Position numbers and translations under genes: made by a program. DNA of 64,000 nt. It comes from Thereva unica (taxonomy: Eukaryota; Arthropoda; Insecta; Diptera; Therevidae). Of this stretch, positions 45,430-57,100 are shown one piece after another (the first letter of the stretch is position 1; each line of letters starts with the position of its first letter). The notes beneath the pieces are model-generated. The model worked only from the letters and a program-made list of their open reading frames with translations, ran no database searches and was not told the DNA's origin. The DNA lies in NCBI GenBank assembly GCA_949987705.1, contig OX465283.1:134814101-134878100 (forward strand). The letters run 5' to 3'.

Positions 45430-46390
45430 CTTAGAAAATTTTTTTTTTGTGGCAAGATGAAGCTTAGGAGTCACTACTAGTCCGCCATGTCGTACAAGTC
45501 ATAGTGCAATCAGTAGTAGTAAGATCAGGCTTAAGGATAGATGGGGTAGGATAGGTTAGAAGTCTGGAGGGTGCATGAGTAGATGTCGATGAACCTTGCG
45601 TTTAAACTCTGAGATGTTATATGATCTCGGAAACACCGACTGCGGAAGAGAGTTCCACAATCGAGTTGTTCTATTTATAAACGAACTGCTAAACCATAAT
45701 GTACGTGAAGGAGAGGGCTGCAGGGTGAAGGGGTGAGCCGAGTTGGCTAGTCTTGTGTTGCGGGAAAAAAGTTGCCGTGTAGGCAGGAGGTCCTGAATTT
45801 CAGTGGAGCAGTCGCGATGATAATAGCGGTAAAACTTGCGGAGCGCTGTTACATTCCTACGGTGGCTTAAAGGATCGATGGAGGAGCAAAGGGTGATATC
45901 GCCAATGAGTTTGATGGCCCGGTTTTGCACCTTGTCTAGCCAAGCCAAGGTGGTTTTAGGTGCGCCCGCCCAAATATACGAGTTTTATTCAAGGCGGGGC
46001 CGAATGTAGGACTTGTAGATTGTAGCCAAGGCACCTGGATGAAGGAGAAACTTGCATCTCTTGATGAAGCCGAGGCATTGATACGCTTGTTTGGTGACTT
46101 GGAGGATGTGGTTATTCCAGCGCAGATGGTTGGATAAAGTCACGCTGAGGACGTTAAGATATGGATCAGCTGTTATATTAGCCTTGCCCACTGAAATGGA
46201 GGAGAGGTTGGTGCAGGTTTTAGTGGAGAATAAACAGTACTTGGTTTTGGTTTCGTTGAATTCAACACGGTTGCACAGCCCACGGGCCCAATCAAGAATG
46301 CGGTTGCGGGCCCAATCAAGAATGAGTTTAATGTCCGAGTTAAGAGAATACCGAATACCAGTTACAGAAGAAAACGGTATAGTCGAAACA
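45430..46390 (-). pseudogene. Jockey-like LINE C-terminal region with poly-A end
   Basis: The minus strand reads LILDWA, a CNRVEFNETKTKYCLFS segment, LNVLSVTLSNHLRWNNHILQ, CKFLLHPGALATIYKSYIRP, then AWLDKVQNRAIKLIGD, LSHRRNVTALRKFYRYYHRD, CSTEIQDLLP and TTRLWNSLPQSVFP. This is the post-catalytic part and C-terminus of a Jockey-clade polyprotein. LDWARNRI is duplicated (LILDWARNRILDWARG). The left edge is a T-run (45440-45449), the 3' poly-A. Frame breaks occur near 45955. Relatives lie at 33295, 29920 and 62306. Confidence 0.82.
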
Positions 46391-46439
46391 TAGAAAGAAT
46401 ATTTTTATGAGACTCGGAATGAGCAAGGAGCTGAAGACG

Positions 46440-46703
46440 CTGGCAACGAAACGAACATATAATACACCCAGTAGAAATAGGCGTCGAGTCTTTACAGAGG
46501 TAACAGCTAAACATCTATATCATTATAAAATATCTAACGTCCGTTAAAATCAAAATTCCGGCGATCTGATTTCTTGACTTTATTCATTGATTTACAAATG
46601 GTGACTAAATTCTACTTTTAATCAAAGACTATTGGGAACCTTTAACATTTCAACTTTAGAGAGAGATTTAATACTTTGCATTTCTACTTTTCTTTTTTTA
46701 CAT
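46440..46703 (-). repeat. Probable BEL/Pao 3' LTR with polypurine tract
   Basis: On the minus strand GCCGTGGGGAGGA (polypurine tract, 46704-46716) is followed by TGTAAAAAAAGAAAAGTAG, and further on GAATAAAGTCAAGAAATC supplies an AATAAA signal. The tract lies about 120 bp beyond the integrase C-terminus at 46830. The outer end is uncertain because no 5' LTR is present in the window. Confidence 0.5.
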
Positions 46704-46829
46704 CCTCCCCACGGCCTAACTTTAAGTTAACTTGATTCCCTAACTTTTTTTGTTTTTTATTTACAATTAATTATCATTTCAAGTTACGATATTACCTCTA
46801 TAACATTCATTACTTCAAATCCAATTTTA

Positions 46830-48760
46830 TTTAATACAGTTTAACTCCAAGGGACACAAGTGCTGTAGGTCTTCGCAGTGTTTTACCCTCAGCTAATTTT
46901 ACAAGGCAAGATCGTGTCTTACAGGCGACGCGAGGTAGTGACTGATCCGTAAACAATACAGCATCGTTTTGCTTAAACCTTGAAGATAAAAATAGTTTGG
47001 TATTACGCAAAGTTCTGAGTTGGAAGAGGTATTCCTCCTTCCACCGTTTCCACCGAAATCTGACCACAGATTCGTAATCAGCCGCCAAAAAGAACCCTTT
47101 ATACAAGTTTTGGTGAAAATTGATGACGTTTCAACTATATCCAGGTCAAAGGATTCAATAAATATCGTAAAAAATTAATGATTATAAACAAATACTCATA
47201 ACTTTCGAAATCCTTAAGATCCCATCGAGATCTTTGCTTGAGGTGTTAGAGTTATTTGAGAAATTGAGTTTTAAAGCTTTTTACTATTTTTTGACCTTTT
47301 GACCTTGAATTCGAAAATATGTTTATGTTTTTCAGCAAATTTACTACTGGTGGTTTGTAAACAGCCCCTCTGACCAGAAAACATGTAAAACCTATTAAAA
47401 ACGCCGACCCCAACGAAAAATATAGAGCCAAAATTGAGAAAGAAAGTCTAAATTCATAAACATCCCTAAAAAACGCATTTAATTTTAATAGTCAATAGAT
47501 TGTTGACAAAATTCTAAAAAAAAATTTTTTGTAGCCTTAAACAGTTGCCCAAAGTCCCTGAAAATGTTCAGCCAAAACGGAGGAGTGTCGAAAAATTTTG
47601 TCCGATTTGACGTGGAATGTAACATATGTAGTTAGCACGACTCTTCCTAGCTCTCCATATTAAACGCATTTCTTCATTATTAATAGAGGTCGTGGGTGTA
47701 CCTTCTTCTTCGTTAGAAGTGGATTATTCTATAAGAAAATGAGCCAGGGTGATAGGGGCCAAAGCTGAAGGATCGTCAGAATTATAGGCCTGGTCGCGCG
47801 TTAATCCAACCCACAGTTAAAGGATTTTTCAGGATATCAGTTTTAAGTGTATTTTTCACACTTCTTACTAGCCTATCCCAAAAATCCCCCTCTCCCCCCT
47901 CCCTACACCAAGGGGCTCGTTTCACTATAAACTTCCATCTTATTTGGTTAGTCGATAGAAAAGTCCTTACCTTCTCGTTTCTCGTATCTTTGATGGAGGT
48001 CTAATATAAGAAGTTAACTAATATGCGAATGTCTTGGAAGAAGTATCGACAGAAGTAATCGACAGTCATAGTCGAATCGGCTGCCAACTTTCAAAAGTCC
48101 TTTATAATCGGGCTTAGGGTTGAGTGTTAAAGTCCTCGAATTTTGCCCTAAACTTCTTTGTTCTTTAAGTGCCATTATATCATTTTGAACGTACTATAGT
48201 TGTTCTCTTTTGGCCCAAAACTACTCAGGCTGATGCATTTCTTCGGCAGATGGCAAACCGGTTTGAGGCTTTCTCTTTCTTAGATCGACGAATCCCAAAA
48301 CATACGCAGTAATTCTGAACAGCTATTGCAAACTACTGTATCTTTCTGGCAACAATGTGTCACTGCCAGAGCGAGGGGTAGTATCAGCTGCTACCGCCAA
48401 GACAAGTACCTCTGCAGCTTCATCTGTCGAAATCTTCTGGTAAGGCCAGAAATCCTGACACTTGCTTAGCCGTTCCGGTAAGTTGTTAGCTTACGTACAT
48501 GTATTCCTCTGGTTAGCAAATCTGCCGGATTTTCTTTCCCAGGACAATACCTCGAAACGGCATCCGTTTTTGCGCTGAATAACGACAGAAATAAGCTAAT
48601 ATTTTTTCGCCTAATTCTTTCGACTAATTTTCAGCAACTTTTGAATTATCAACCAGTTTTACCAGTTGGAAAGTTCTATGAGTACTCCGTTGCTGTGCAC
48701 TTCTTCTTTGTAGACTTTGAACAAGCATTTAAAAGGCAAAAACTCATAAAGCTTGGGACT
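46830..48760 (-). pseudogene. BEL/Pao integrase pseudogene
   Basis: Minus-strand pieces in order are DEAAEVLVLAVAADT, then LKEQRSLGQNSRTLTLNPKP with DYKGLLKVGSRFDYDCR (48060-48180; family GLLRVGGRL), ILLPRHSHIS, ILDLHQRYEKREGKDFSID, WKFIVKRAPWCREGGERGIF (47880-47940; family RAPW.GGFWE), LVRSVKNTLK, and finally RWKRWKEEYLFQLRTLRNTK plus FKQNDAVLFTDQSLPR (46960-47080). This is the BEL/Pao integrase zinc, core and C-terminal order. Stops and a missing middle section make it dead. Confidence 0.76.
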
Positions 48761-50025
48761 TTGACTTGACGAAACAACGAAGCAAAAGTCCTAGTGAGAA
48801 AAATGTTAAATTTATTCAAAAGAAATTTAGGCGTGAAGCAGGGAGATGTCCACACTTTTCGTAAACTTCATGCTGCATTAAATTATTAATTAATTAAATT
48901 GTTACATTTTTTATCATCCGTTTTTTTAATAATTCAAACTTTATGCCTACCAAATCTTGCATTCAACGTCAGTTACTATCCGAAATATATAAAATAATTC
49001 CTGAATATGCCTCAGCTTACTTCAGAATTTCTAAGGATCCATTATTTTTTTTTTTTTATAAAATCGAATTCATTCAAAAAATATTATCAATGTCGGATAT
49101 TGATGAGCAAATTTTTTTTATCAAAAACTTCAATTTCCTTTAACAGAAGCCAAAAGAAATCTTTTATAATAATACAAACGATTTAACACTTTATATTGTA
49201 AAACTTTTTTCACTATGAATGTTACATTTTTTTTCATTGTTTTTTTCTTAATAAATTCTGTTTTATTTAAGTTATTCTCTTCATTACGAAAAACCAGCAT
49301 AACCACTGTGAACTTGTAGAATTCAACTTTGCCCGACTAGGAAATGTGATAACATCCTTATTTCTAACAAAAAAAAATTATTCTTTGCAGGTTGATCAAA
49401 ACCCATAATGCATTCTTAAATAAAATATTCATTATTCAAAATCAGGCTTTTTTTAAAGAAATATTGTTATGTTTGGCTGTAGACTTATTTTTGTTTTATT
49501 TTTTATTTTATTTTATTTTTATTTTTTTCAATTAAGTCTTTATGGCCATATATAGTGTCATGCTTTAGAATTTATTCAAATCTGATTTAATTGTGTATTT
49601 ACCCAAAAAAATATTCAGCATAATCTGGAATCGGTATATTAGCATAAAGTTAGCTTTCAACAAGTTTTTAGCGTCAGGAAACGAAAAAAAAATATAAATA
49701 AAAAGAAAGTAATCCACATACGGTCGGTAGGTGATGATTATAAAAGTTATGTAGATGAGAAAAGAAGAACCTGATTTTTCCTATTACATACCCGGTCTGT
49801 TTGGTAGTAGCATCAATTTGCTAGTCTGGCTTTTGAGTCACATGAAAATAGGTTAAAATAAGGTAGTTCTATTATTAACTCGTTGAATGCCACGCTAATT
49901 TAACATGGTATTCCAGTCTGGCCAACATAAGTTTTTCATTATTTGCGGTGCATATTTTGGGGAAATATTATTTACAACGGACAAGTTAATTGGTGCCATC
50001 ATTCGTGACGCATTTACTTCAGTGA
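48761..50025. other. Very AT-rich stretch, no gene recognised
   Basis: Contains long T-runs near 49044-49053 and 49505-49530 and an open frame of 66 codons at 48943-49143 without a motif. Nothing else was recognised. Confidence 0.45.
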
Positions 50026-50039
50026 GGTCACCGGTGACC
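50026..50039. promoter_or_regulatory. Palindrome GGTCACCGGTGACC, copy 1
   Basis: A perfect 14-bp palindrome preceded by A and followed by CCCATGG. It contains inverted AGGTCA/TGACC half-sites separated by four bases, the form of nuclear-receptor inverted repeats. Two more copies lie at 53226-53239 and 53269-53282, on the far side of the RTE-like LINE. It may instead belong to a transposon terminus; function is not shown. Confidence 0.4.
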
Positions 50040-50194
50040 CCCATGGCCAGGGCCGACACATAACTTTTTTTTAATATGTCCTATGTACTACTACGCCTTC
50101 GTCTGGTCCCAAGGCCAGGGTGTGAAAGGAGGAGGGTGATCGATCGGTCGAATTGACCAGAGAAACTAACGCAAGAAACCGCATGGATAAACGA

Positions 50195-52740
50195 ACTATC
50201 TATTCACGAAAAAATGCTACTGCATCCGGGGTCGCCGATGCGCCAACGTTGGGGACCGAGATGCTGGTGTGAAGTGGGTTACTGGCCGAATACCCAAATT
50301 CGTCAAACCAAAAATGGATTTTAAATTCGCCGCGTGGAATGTACGGACAGGTCATCACGTCGGTTAAAAAGAAACCATAACAAGGGAACTGTTGAAATGC
50401 AAAATATCAGCTGCTGCGCTATCGGAACTACGGCTTACCGAATCCTGGAAATTGACGATCGTCCCGTCAACAATCGACGAAACGATGAGGCTTTACTATT
50501 CTGGTGATGAGAGACGAGAGGCCGGCGTCGGCTTTATGGTCGATCGACTGGCTGCCAGCAGCTTTATCGCATTCCAACCGATATCCGAGCGTTTGGCGGT
50601 TATAACCATCAGTGGAACGATCAAGACCCATATCGTGTCCGTTTATGCGCCAACCGAGACCAGCACGCGACCAAGGACGAATTTTACGATCAGCTTCAAC
50701 ATGATAGACGCTTAAAGACGTCCGTGAATTGAAACTGCCTACAGGCCCCGGCGATCGGGCGAGAATTTCAGATAATGCTATCCAACAAATTCGCGGCGCC
50801 CGCAATACCGGACGATATCGATGTAGAAGAAAGACAATTGTCGGAATCTATTGTGGAGTGTGCAATGGAGTCGTGTCCACCTATCCGTAAACGAACGCAG
50901 CCATGGGCCTCGTCAATTAGTGGAAGCGAATGAAACACGTCGACTTTTAGCAATATCAGAGATTGAACAAAAAAGTTCAACAGAAAATGAAATTGGAACG
51001 AGAAGCGTACTAGAATAAGCTGTGGCCGACATGGAAAAAGAGGCACGAATGCCCGACGCTGTACCAGACAATCCGCCAGTTAGGCGACAAAACAGCATCA
51101 ACAAACGACAACATCCAAAAATCGGAGGAACTTTCGTGACGTCTCTCTCCCCATGCGCGCCTGTAGCGGCTGAGAGAATTCTTCCACAAGATGTACAACC
51201 GAGAATTATCGAGGTGAAGAAGGCAATGAAAAATGAAAAGCTCGGGAAATAGACCAAGTAACCGCCGAGATGATCAAAGCCGGAGGTGATGTCTTATCAC
51301 AACGACTCCATGTCCTCATAACACATTTGGCTCGTGTCCCGTCGGCGTGGAAGAAAGCGATCGTTGTCCCAATTTTGAAAAAAAAAAAAAAAAAAAAGGC
51401 AACAGTCGGGAATGCAAAAATTATCGCGGTATAAGCCTCTTTTCGATCGTCGCCAAAGTATTTACGAAAATCATACAATCGAGGCTACAGAAACATCGAG
51501 ATCAAAGAGCCGGAAAGAACAAGCGGGATTTAGACCACATCGAGGATGCATTGATCAAATATTCGCACTCCGTCAGGTAATGGGAAAAAGAATTCGTTGC
51601 GTCAAACGAACTGTCGTCGCTTTCATCGATTTTAAATCCGCTTTCGACTGAGTCGATTGGAACAGCTTGTGGAGAGTCTTAGACACGTGCCATTGAGAAT
51701 CATCCAACTTCTCCAAGCATCGTACGATGGCTCAACCAGCAGCGTTCGTATTCGAAGCGACTTATCCGAGGAGTTCCCGATGCAAAAGAATGTCGACGCA
51801 ATTATGCGTGAAGTATTCGATGGACGACTCGGAGTTCGATACGACGACAACTTCGTAACCAACTTAATGTTCGCCGATGATAGCTCCATCTTCGCAAACA
51901 CGGATGCCGAAACAATGGACATCTTAGACGACATTTCCCGCATCGCCCAGTCATACGGGTTAAAAATCAATGTGGAAAAGACCAAAGTTCTCACAACGGA
52001 CAGATCGAGGGCCAGTGTTCACCTCGATGGAACCCAAATCGAACAGGTTCCGAGCTTCAAATATTAGGGATCATTGGTTGAGGAAACGAAAGTAGCATCG
52101 ACGGCCGACGTCCACAGCCACATCGGCCAGGCAACAGCAACATTCGCCTCGCTCAAGTGGTGCAAACGGAAACGAACAAATATATTCCCATCAAAACAAA
52201 GTACGCCTTTACCGAACGTTGATCCTTCCGATGTTTCTTTATGGATCTGAAACGTTGCCACTGCTCAAACCAGACGTTAAAAACCTCGAGGTCTTCCAAA
52301 TGCGATGCTTCAGGCAGATCCTCCGCTTGAGGTCACACCGCGATCTCCTTCAAAACGAGACAGGTCGGCAAAGATGCGATCAGTAGACACTGATCGAAGA
52401 AGAAATGCAAAAATGTCGACTACGGTGGTTTGGACATGTTTGCGGAATGGATGATAAACTTCTCTGGCAAGACCGTCCAGCAAACGAGATTCCAGCGATC
52501 GGCACCGAAGAAAACCTGGCTAAAGAATATCGAGGGTAACCGAGAATCGAGAGGTGGCCGAGAATCAACGGTTATCAGTTATCGAGGCTCGAGACGTCGC
52601 CAAAAACCGGCAAGAATGGAAACGAATCGTGAATAGAGTTCGAGACCCAGCGGCAAAAAAAAACGTTTCGGGGACGTCCCGCTCGGATCAAAGAAGCTAA
52701 CGGATCAAAGAAGAATAAGAGCCATTACTCTCTTATAGTA
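50195..52740 (+). pseudogene. RTE-like LINE, near full-length decayed ORF
   Basis: Plus-strand motifs in order are FKFAAWNVRTG (endonuclease start, 50320), ALSELRLTESW (catalytic Glu), LYYSGDERREAGVGFMVDRL, QPISERLAVITISG and IVSVYAPTE (endonuclease, 50392-50670), KDEFYDQLQHDRRL (other frame), EMIKAGGDVLSQRL (51270), NYRGISLFSIVAKVFTKIIQ (RT), FIDFKSAFD (motif A, 51620), VTNLMFADDSSIFANTDAET (FADD site, 51855), GLKINVEKTKVLTT, and the tail with WFGHVCGMDDKLLW. Frameshifts and stops occur throughout (for example TAG in place of the YLGS leucine at 52065, and an A-run at 51379-51396). The RT C-terminal zinc region is broken. It is the longest LINE in the window. Confidence 0.85.
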
Positions 52741-53408
52741 ACAAACGACACCCTGGTCAGCACTCTAGTGAACCTAAAATTTCAAATGATTCTCCAAAGA
52801 GAAATATTAAACTATTGTCCGAATATTTTTTTATCCCAAGCCTACTTTCACCCCCACATGAATGATCTTTGGGGAATAATTTTGGTTTTTGATGATTTTT
52901 GAGGGTGCTCAAATAAATAATTGTCCGGGGTTAAAATTTTAAATTTTAGATTCACCACACACACTGTAAGTGGGTGAGGAAAGGGGAGGGGGGTGAGTTA
53001 GGTGTGTAAACGATTCCGCCCTCCAAGTTGAGCAACTTTTGTTCGAAACTTTTACCACGTGAACTTACCTTACCTTACCTATCGGACCGTTGCCGGACTT
53101 TTGCCTCACCCAGAATAACTAAAAATATTTACGTTTGCTCTATATTGCATTAATTTCTATACACCCTCTCTGTAGCCATAAATTGAAAAACCGAATTTTG
53201 TGTTTCTAGTAATCTTGGCTTGGCCGGTCACCGGTGACCCCTACGGCTCTACGAACAAACTCAGCGCCGGTCACCGGTGACCCCCATTGCATTCAACGTG
53301 TTTAAACATAAAACGAAAAGATAAGAGCTTATCCGGATTTACCAACTAAGTCGAATTAGTCACGCAATGCGCCGCTGCCGCCGCCTGCAACATTTGCGGT
53401 GAAGAAGC
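52741..53408. other. Flank of the large transposon with two GGTCACCGGTGACC palindromes
   Basis: Contains the palindrome at 53226-53239 and 53269-53282, both followed by CCCC and then TACGGC or CATTGC. A GC-rich GCCGCTGCCGCCGCCTGC patch lies at 53372-53389, immediately before the transposon. The pre-insertion host sequence appears to continue at 60155. No coding call is possible. Confidence 0.45.
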
Positions 53409-53411
53409 AGT

Positions 53412-54033
53412 TAGTCGAGGAAATAAAGCACTGAACCTAGGATTTTTTGAACAGTAAGATGGATTTTAATGCGGTTTTTTGTGTTCGATTCGTGAGAGCG
53501 TCTACAAACTTTGTGACCGGTAGTGATGAATTCATTTTGAAAAAATGCATTTCCTGCAATAAAAATATGCATTTTAGAAGTGCATCTCAAAGAGACATTC
53601 TATCACTCGGTAAATATTGATGGAAATGAGTCGACTTTTGCTACTCGGGGGTTTTTGGGGTCGCTGAGCACGAAAATAATGACGGCAACCGTCTCCGAGG
53701 TACCTGGTGCCCAGGGTGGACTGCAACACCCCTTTTTAAGGATTTTTTGCGATGAATTCAATAATAATAAAAATAATCCAATGAAATACACTTTTTTCAA
53801 TATTTATTTCAAGCAAGCCAAACTTTATAATAAGGGATAATCCTTAAGGGTTAAAATCACCCCTAAATCGACTGAAAACAAAAAAATTTTAAACATGTTT
53901 TTTTTCAAGCTTATGCTTTCAATTCCATTGTATGCGTATTGTCAGGCAAAAATCAATTTATTTTCATCCCTTAAGGGGTTAAAACTACACCTACAATTTA
54001 AAAAATGAATTTGAAATAAAAAAAAACTTGCAA
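53412..54033 (+). repeat. Left terminal inverted repeat
   Basis: Pairs with 59510-60151. It lacks a ~10-bp segment present near the right tip (AAAAAGTGCC) and about 20 bp containing GGTTGATTTATAC present in the right repeat. It includes GTTTTTGGGGTCGCTGAGCA and GAGGTACCTGGTGCCCAG, and an inner pair of stem-like texts CCTTAAGGGTTAAAA / CCCTTAAGGGGTTAAAA. The inner end fades near TTGCAA at 54028-54033. Confidence 0.85.
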
Positions 54034-54111
54034 AAACTGTACATTGTGTGAAAATTTCATTAAAATCGGAGGTGGGTACTACTATACTTAATATTTACCA
54101 TGTTTATGTAT

Positions 54112-54117
54112 TTTATT
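54112..54117 (-). terminator. Poly(A) signal AATAAA of the transposon gene
   Basis: AATAAA on the minus strand, 55 bases after the TAA stop at 54172-54174 and before the left inverted repeat. Another AATAAA lies immediately after the stop. Either could direct 3' end formation; neither has been tested. Confidence 0.5.
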
Positions 54118-54171
54118 GCTCAAAAAATTAAGAGAATTAGCAATAGCAATAAGTATTACAATTTTTTATTT

Positions 54172-57100
54172 TTAGTGATTGAAGATCTCTTCTTCGATTT
54201 CTTCTTCTGTGCCTTGAGTTTCGTCCGATAATAGCTCTTTTTGTAAATAATTTTCCACATTAGAGCAATTGGAGCCTGCACAATTTGTACACGCAAGATT
54301 GCAGATTAATCCGTGCTTTCTGCATCCACATGAATTACCGCAATCTTTTTTGCAACTGCAGAAGATTAAATTCATAACATTGGCTGGACCAGGAGGCTGT
54401 GTCATCTTTATAGGACGTAAAGAATTTTCTACAAGTTCCCATCCCCAATCTGTTGGGTTCAAAAAGTCTTCTCCGTGTAGCCAATTCTGCACTTGTAAAT
54501 ACACTCTCTTTAAATGCTGCGTGAATGCATCTACCGTAGGCAGAATTTTACCGATGGTAACTTTCTTATTTTTGGCAATAGCCATTAAAAACATCCTGTA
54601 CCTATAAGTTTCAACCAACTGAATATTATTCGGCTTAAACTCGTCATGTATATTCGGCTTCCTAAAGGTCAGTGGAGCATTATACATTGCTAGTAGTAGT
54701 TGACAGCCGTGTTCAACTATGTCTTTAATAGACAAACCAACTTCTTTAAATTTTTGTGCATGCGTGGCAAGATCAGGATTATTTTGAAAGGTTTTAAAAA
54801 ATTTAATTTTCCCTTGAAAGAAGGTAGCTGATACTGTATCGCACCCTGTAAAAGCATGCAGAAATAAAATATTTTCCAAAACAGATGGAAGGTGACATAA
54901 ACTCTTCGAAGAGTATAATTCTTCTGCTTTGTTTGGTCGAGCGGGTTTCAGAACAAAAACTTCGGAATTGGTTGGAGTGAGTGCAGCAACTAGAACTAGG
55001 ATGTCAGTATCTTCTGTGACAACAACCACTGCTTTATTAATATCCTCTGCTATTTGTAATGCAGTAGTAACTATGGTTCTATCTGCATCAGCTGCACATT
55101 GCATGGAATTCATTCCTACTTCAGTAAGTTTATTTCGCAACATTTTAATAATATTTATTTTATTCTTGGTATTAAGTAAAAAATTTTCTTGATTTATTTT
55201 TAATACCATATTTTCATTGAAATAAATGTCAGCTGAGGCTTTTAGGTTTGCGCGTCGACTTCTTTCTGTAGCTTTAGTTGTTAGGCTTTCATATCCATCA
55301 AAAATTACAGTACAATTGCTGCCATAATTATTTTGAATGTATTTTATGTAATTATTCATTATAGATGAAAAAATCTGACCAAGCGTCCATTTCACCTTAT
55401 GGATCAAGAAACCTCCATCTATTACGAAATGTGTCCGTATAGGATCGCGAACATTAATGGAAAATTTTCGGAATAATGAATATAAATCCGATTTTGTATT
55501 TTTTAGCATTCCAAATGTGTTGAAGTAAGCTTGAGGGAAGGGTGATAATTCCCACTTAAGGTAGTCTTGCATTTCTTCATCCGTTTTCTTGATGACACAA
55601 ATTCTATGAAATAACACATCAGGATCAATTTCTATTGTATTTTTGTCAATGGTAATTGTGGAATTTGAAGAAGCGATAGTTTTCACAAGTTTCGATCTAG
55701 ATAATTTCAAATCTTTAAAACTTGTTCCACTAATATCTTCCATTATTTTAATACCTTCCTCAAAAGCATTGTGACAGTTGGACTTTGCGGTTGCACTCAT
55801 ACCATTAGCAATATTTATTAAAGTCTCAACTGTTTCAGAAAATGGATCATACTGCTCAAAAAAGTCTTCAATCAGTTTTAAACATTTCAAATCTAATTTA
55901 ATCCTACTATCAGAAGAATCCTTGTGCTGATAATTTTTATCGAATGAACACTTTGTAAATTTTTCCATGCCTTCTATAATGTCCTTGGTAAAAACAAAAC
56001 CTCTAATCCATTGATATGCAACACTTTCCGTAACACCTCTTCTAAATAACCCACCTGTAAATTTCAATAGTCTCATCAGAGTTTGCTCAATTGTTTGATC
56101 AGTGAAAATTCCTGAAAAAAATCGGTCACTCCTTCTTGCTGTCCAAAATCCACCTTTAGTAAATTTTTTGTACTCGGTACTATCCATTTTCGTTTTTAAC
56201 GCTAACATATCCTCCAAATATAACTGAGCTGATTTTGCATAAGCAAAATGTCCAGTGGCGTGGAAAAACGGTATCATACGTTCCACTGTTTTCAAATGAA
56301 GTGCCCAATTTCCGCTTTTTTCGGCATATATAAAATCTTTGACAATAAAAATCATTCGGCAATATTGGATCCACAACTTCCATGTTGGATTTTGTTTTTC
56401 CATACTCTCTAATTCTCTTTCAAAATCAGCCGTTACTTTTTCAAAAATTTCATCTGATTGGAGTTCTTGCATGTTATTTGGAAGCATGAACCAAAATTCT
56501 TTTAAAAAATCAACATCTTCTATAAAATCAGAATTTTTTTTCTCAATTCTAGAATATATTTTTTTTACTAAAGCCAAAAGGACAAGCGAATGAGCTCTTA
56601 AAGCTCGAGCATATTGGTGACCACTTAGAATCTGTTTTATAGTATTTTCTCCGTAGATAGATAATAATACCTCCACAAGACCGCTATCTTTCATAATATA
56701 ACCAATACTTCCCAAAAAAGACATTAACGTGTGGAAACCACCAAGTCTTATAACAACCATAACATCAGTGTCCATTTGTGACGTACCTGTAACCAAATAA
56801 CGAGGGAAATATTAGCGAGTTAACTTCATTAATTAATATAATAATAATTCTTACACACCTATTATATCGCGAGATTTTAAGTACAACGGCTGATCAAAAG
56901 TAATAATGCAAGTTTTCATGTTTAATTTTCGTGCGTGTGATATTGATTGACTAATGGCTGTGAATAATGTGCTATACTCGGACGGATAAGCATGGATGAA
57001 CGGCAAAAAGTTTATTGCGGACACTTCGTAATCAGTAGTAGTGGCTGTTAAATCTTCAATAAAACCATTCCACCCCTTTTCATAAGTTGGTCTTACATAC

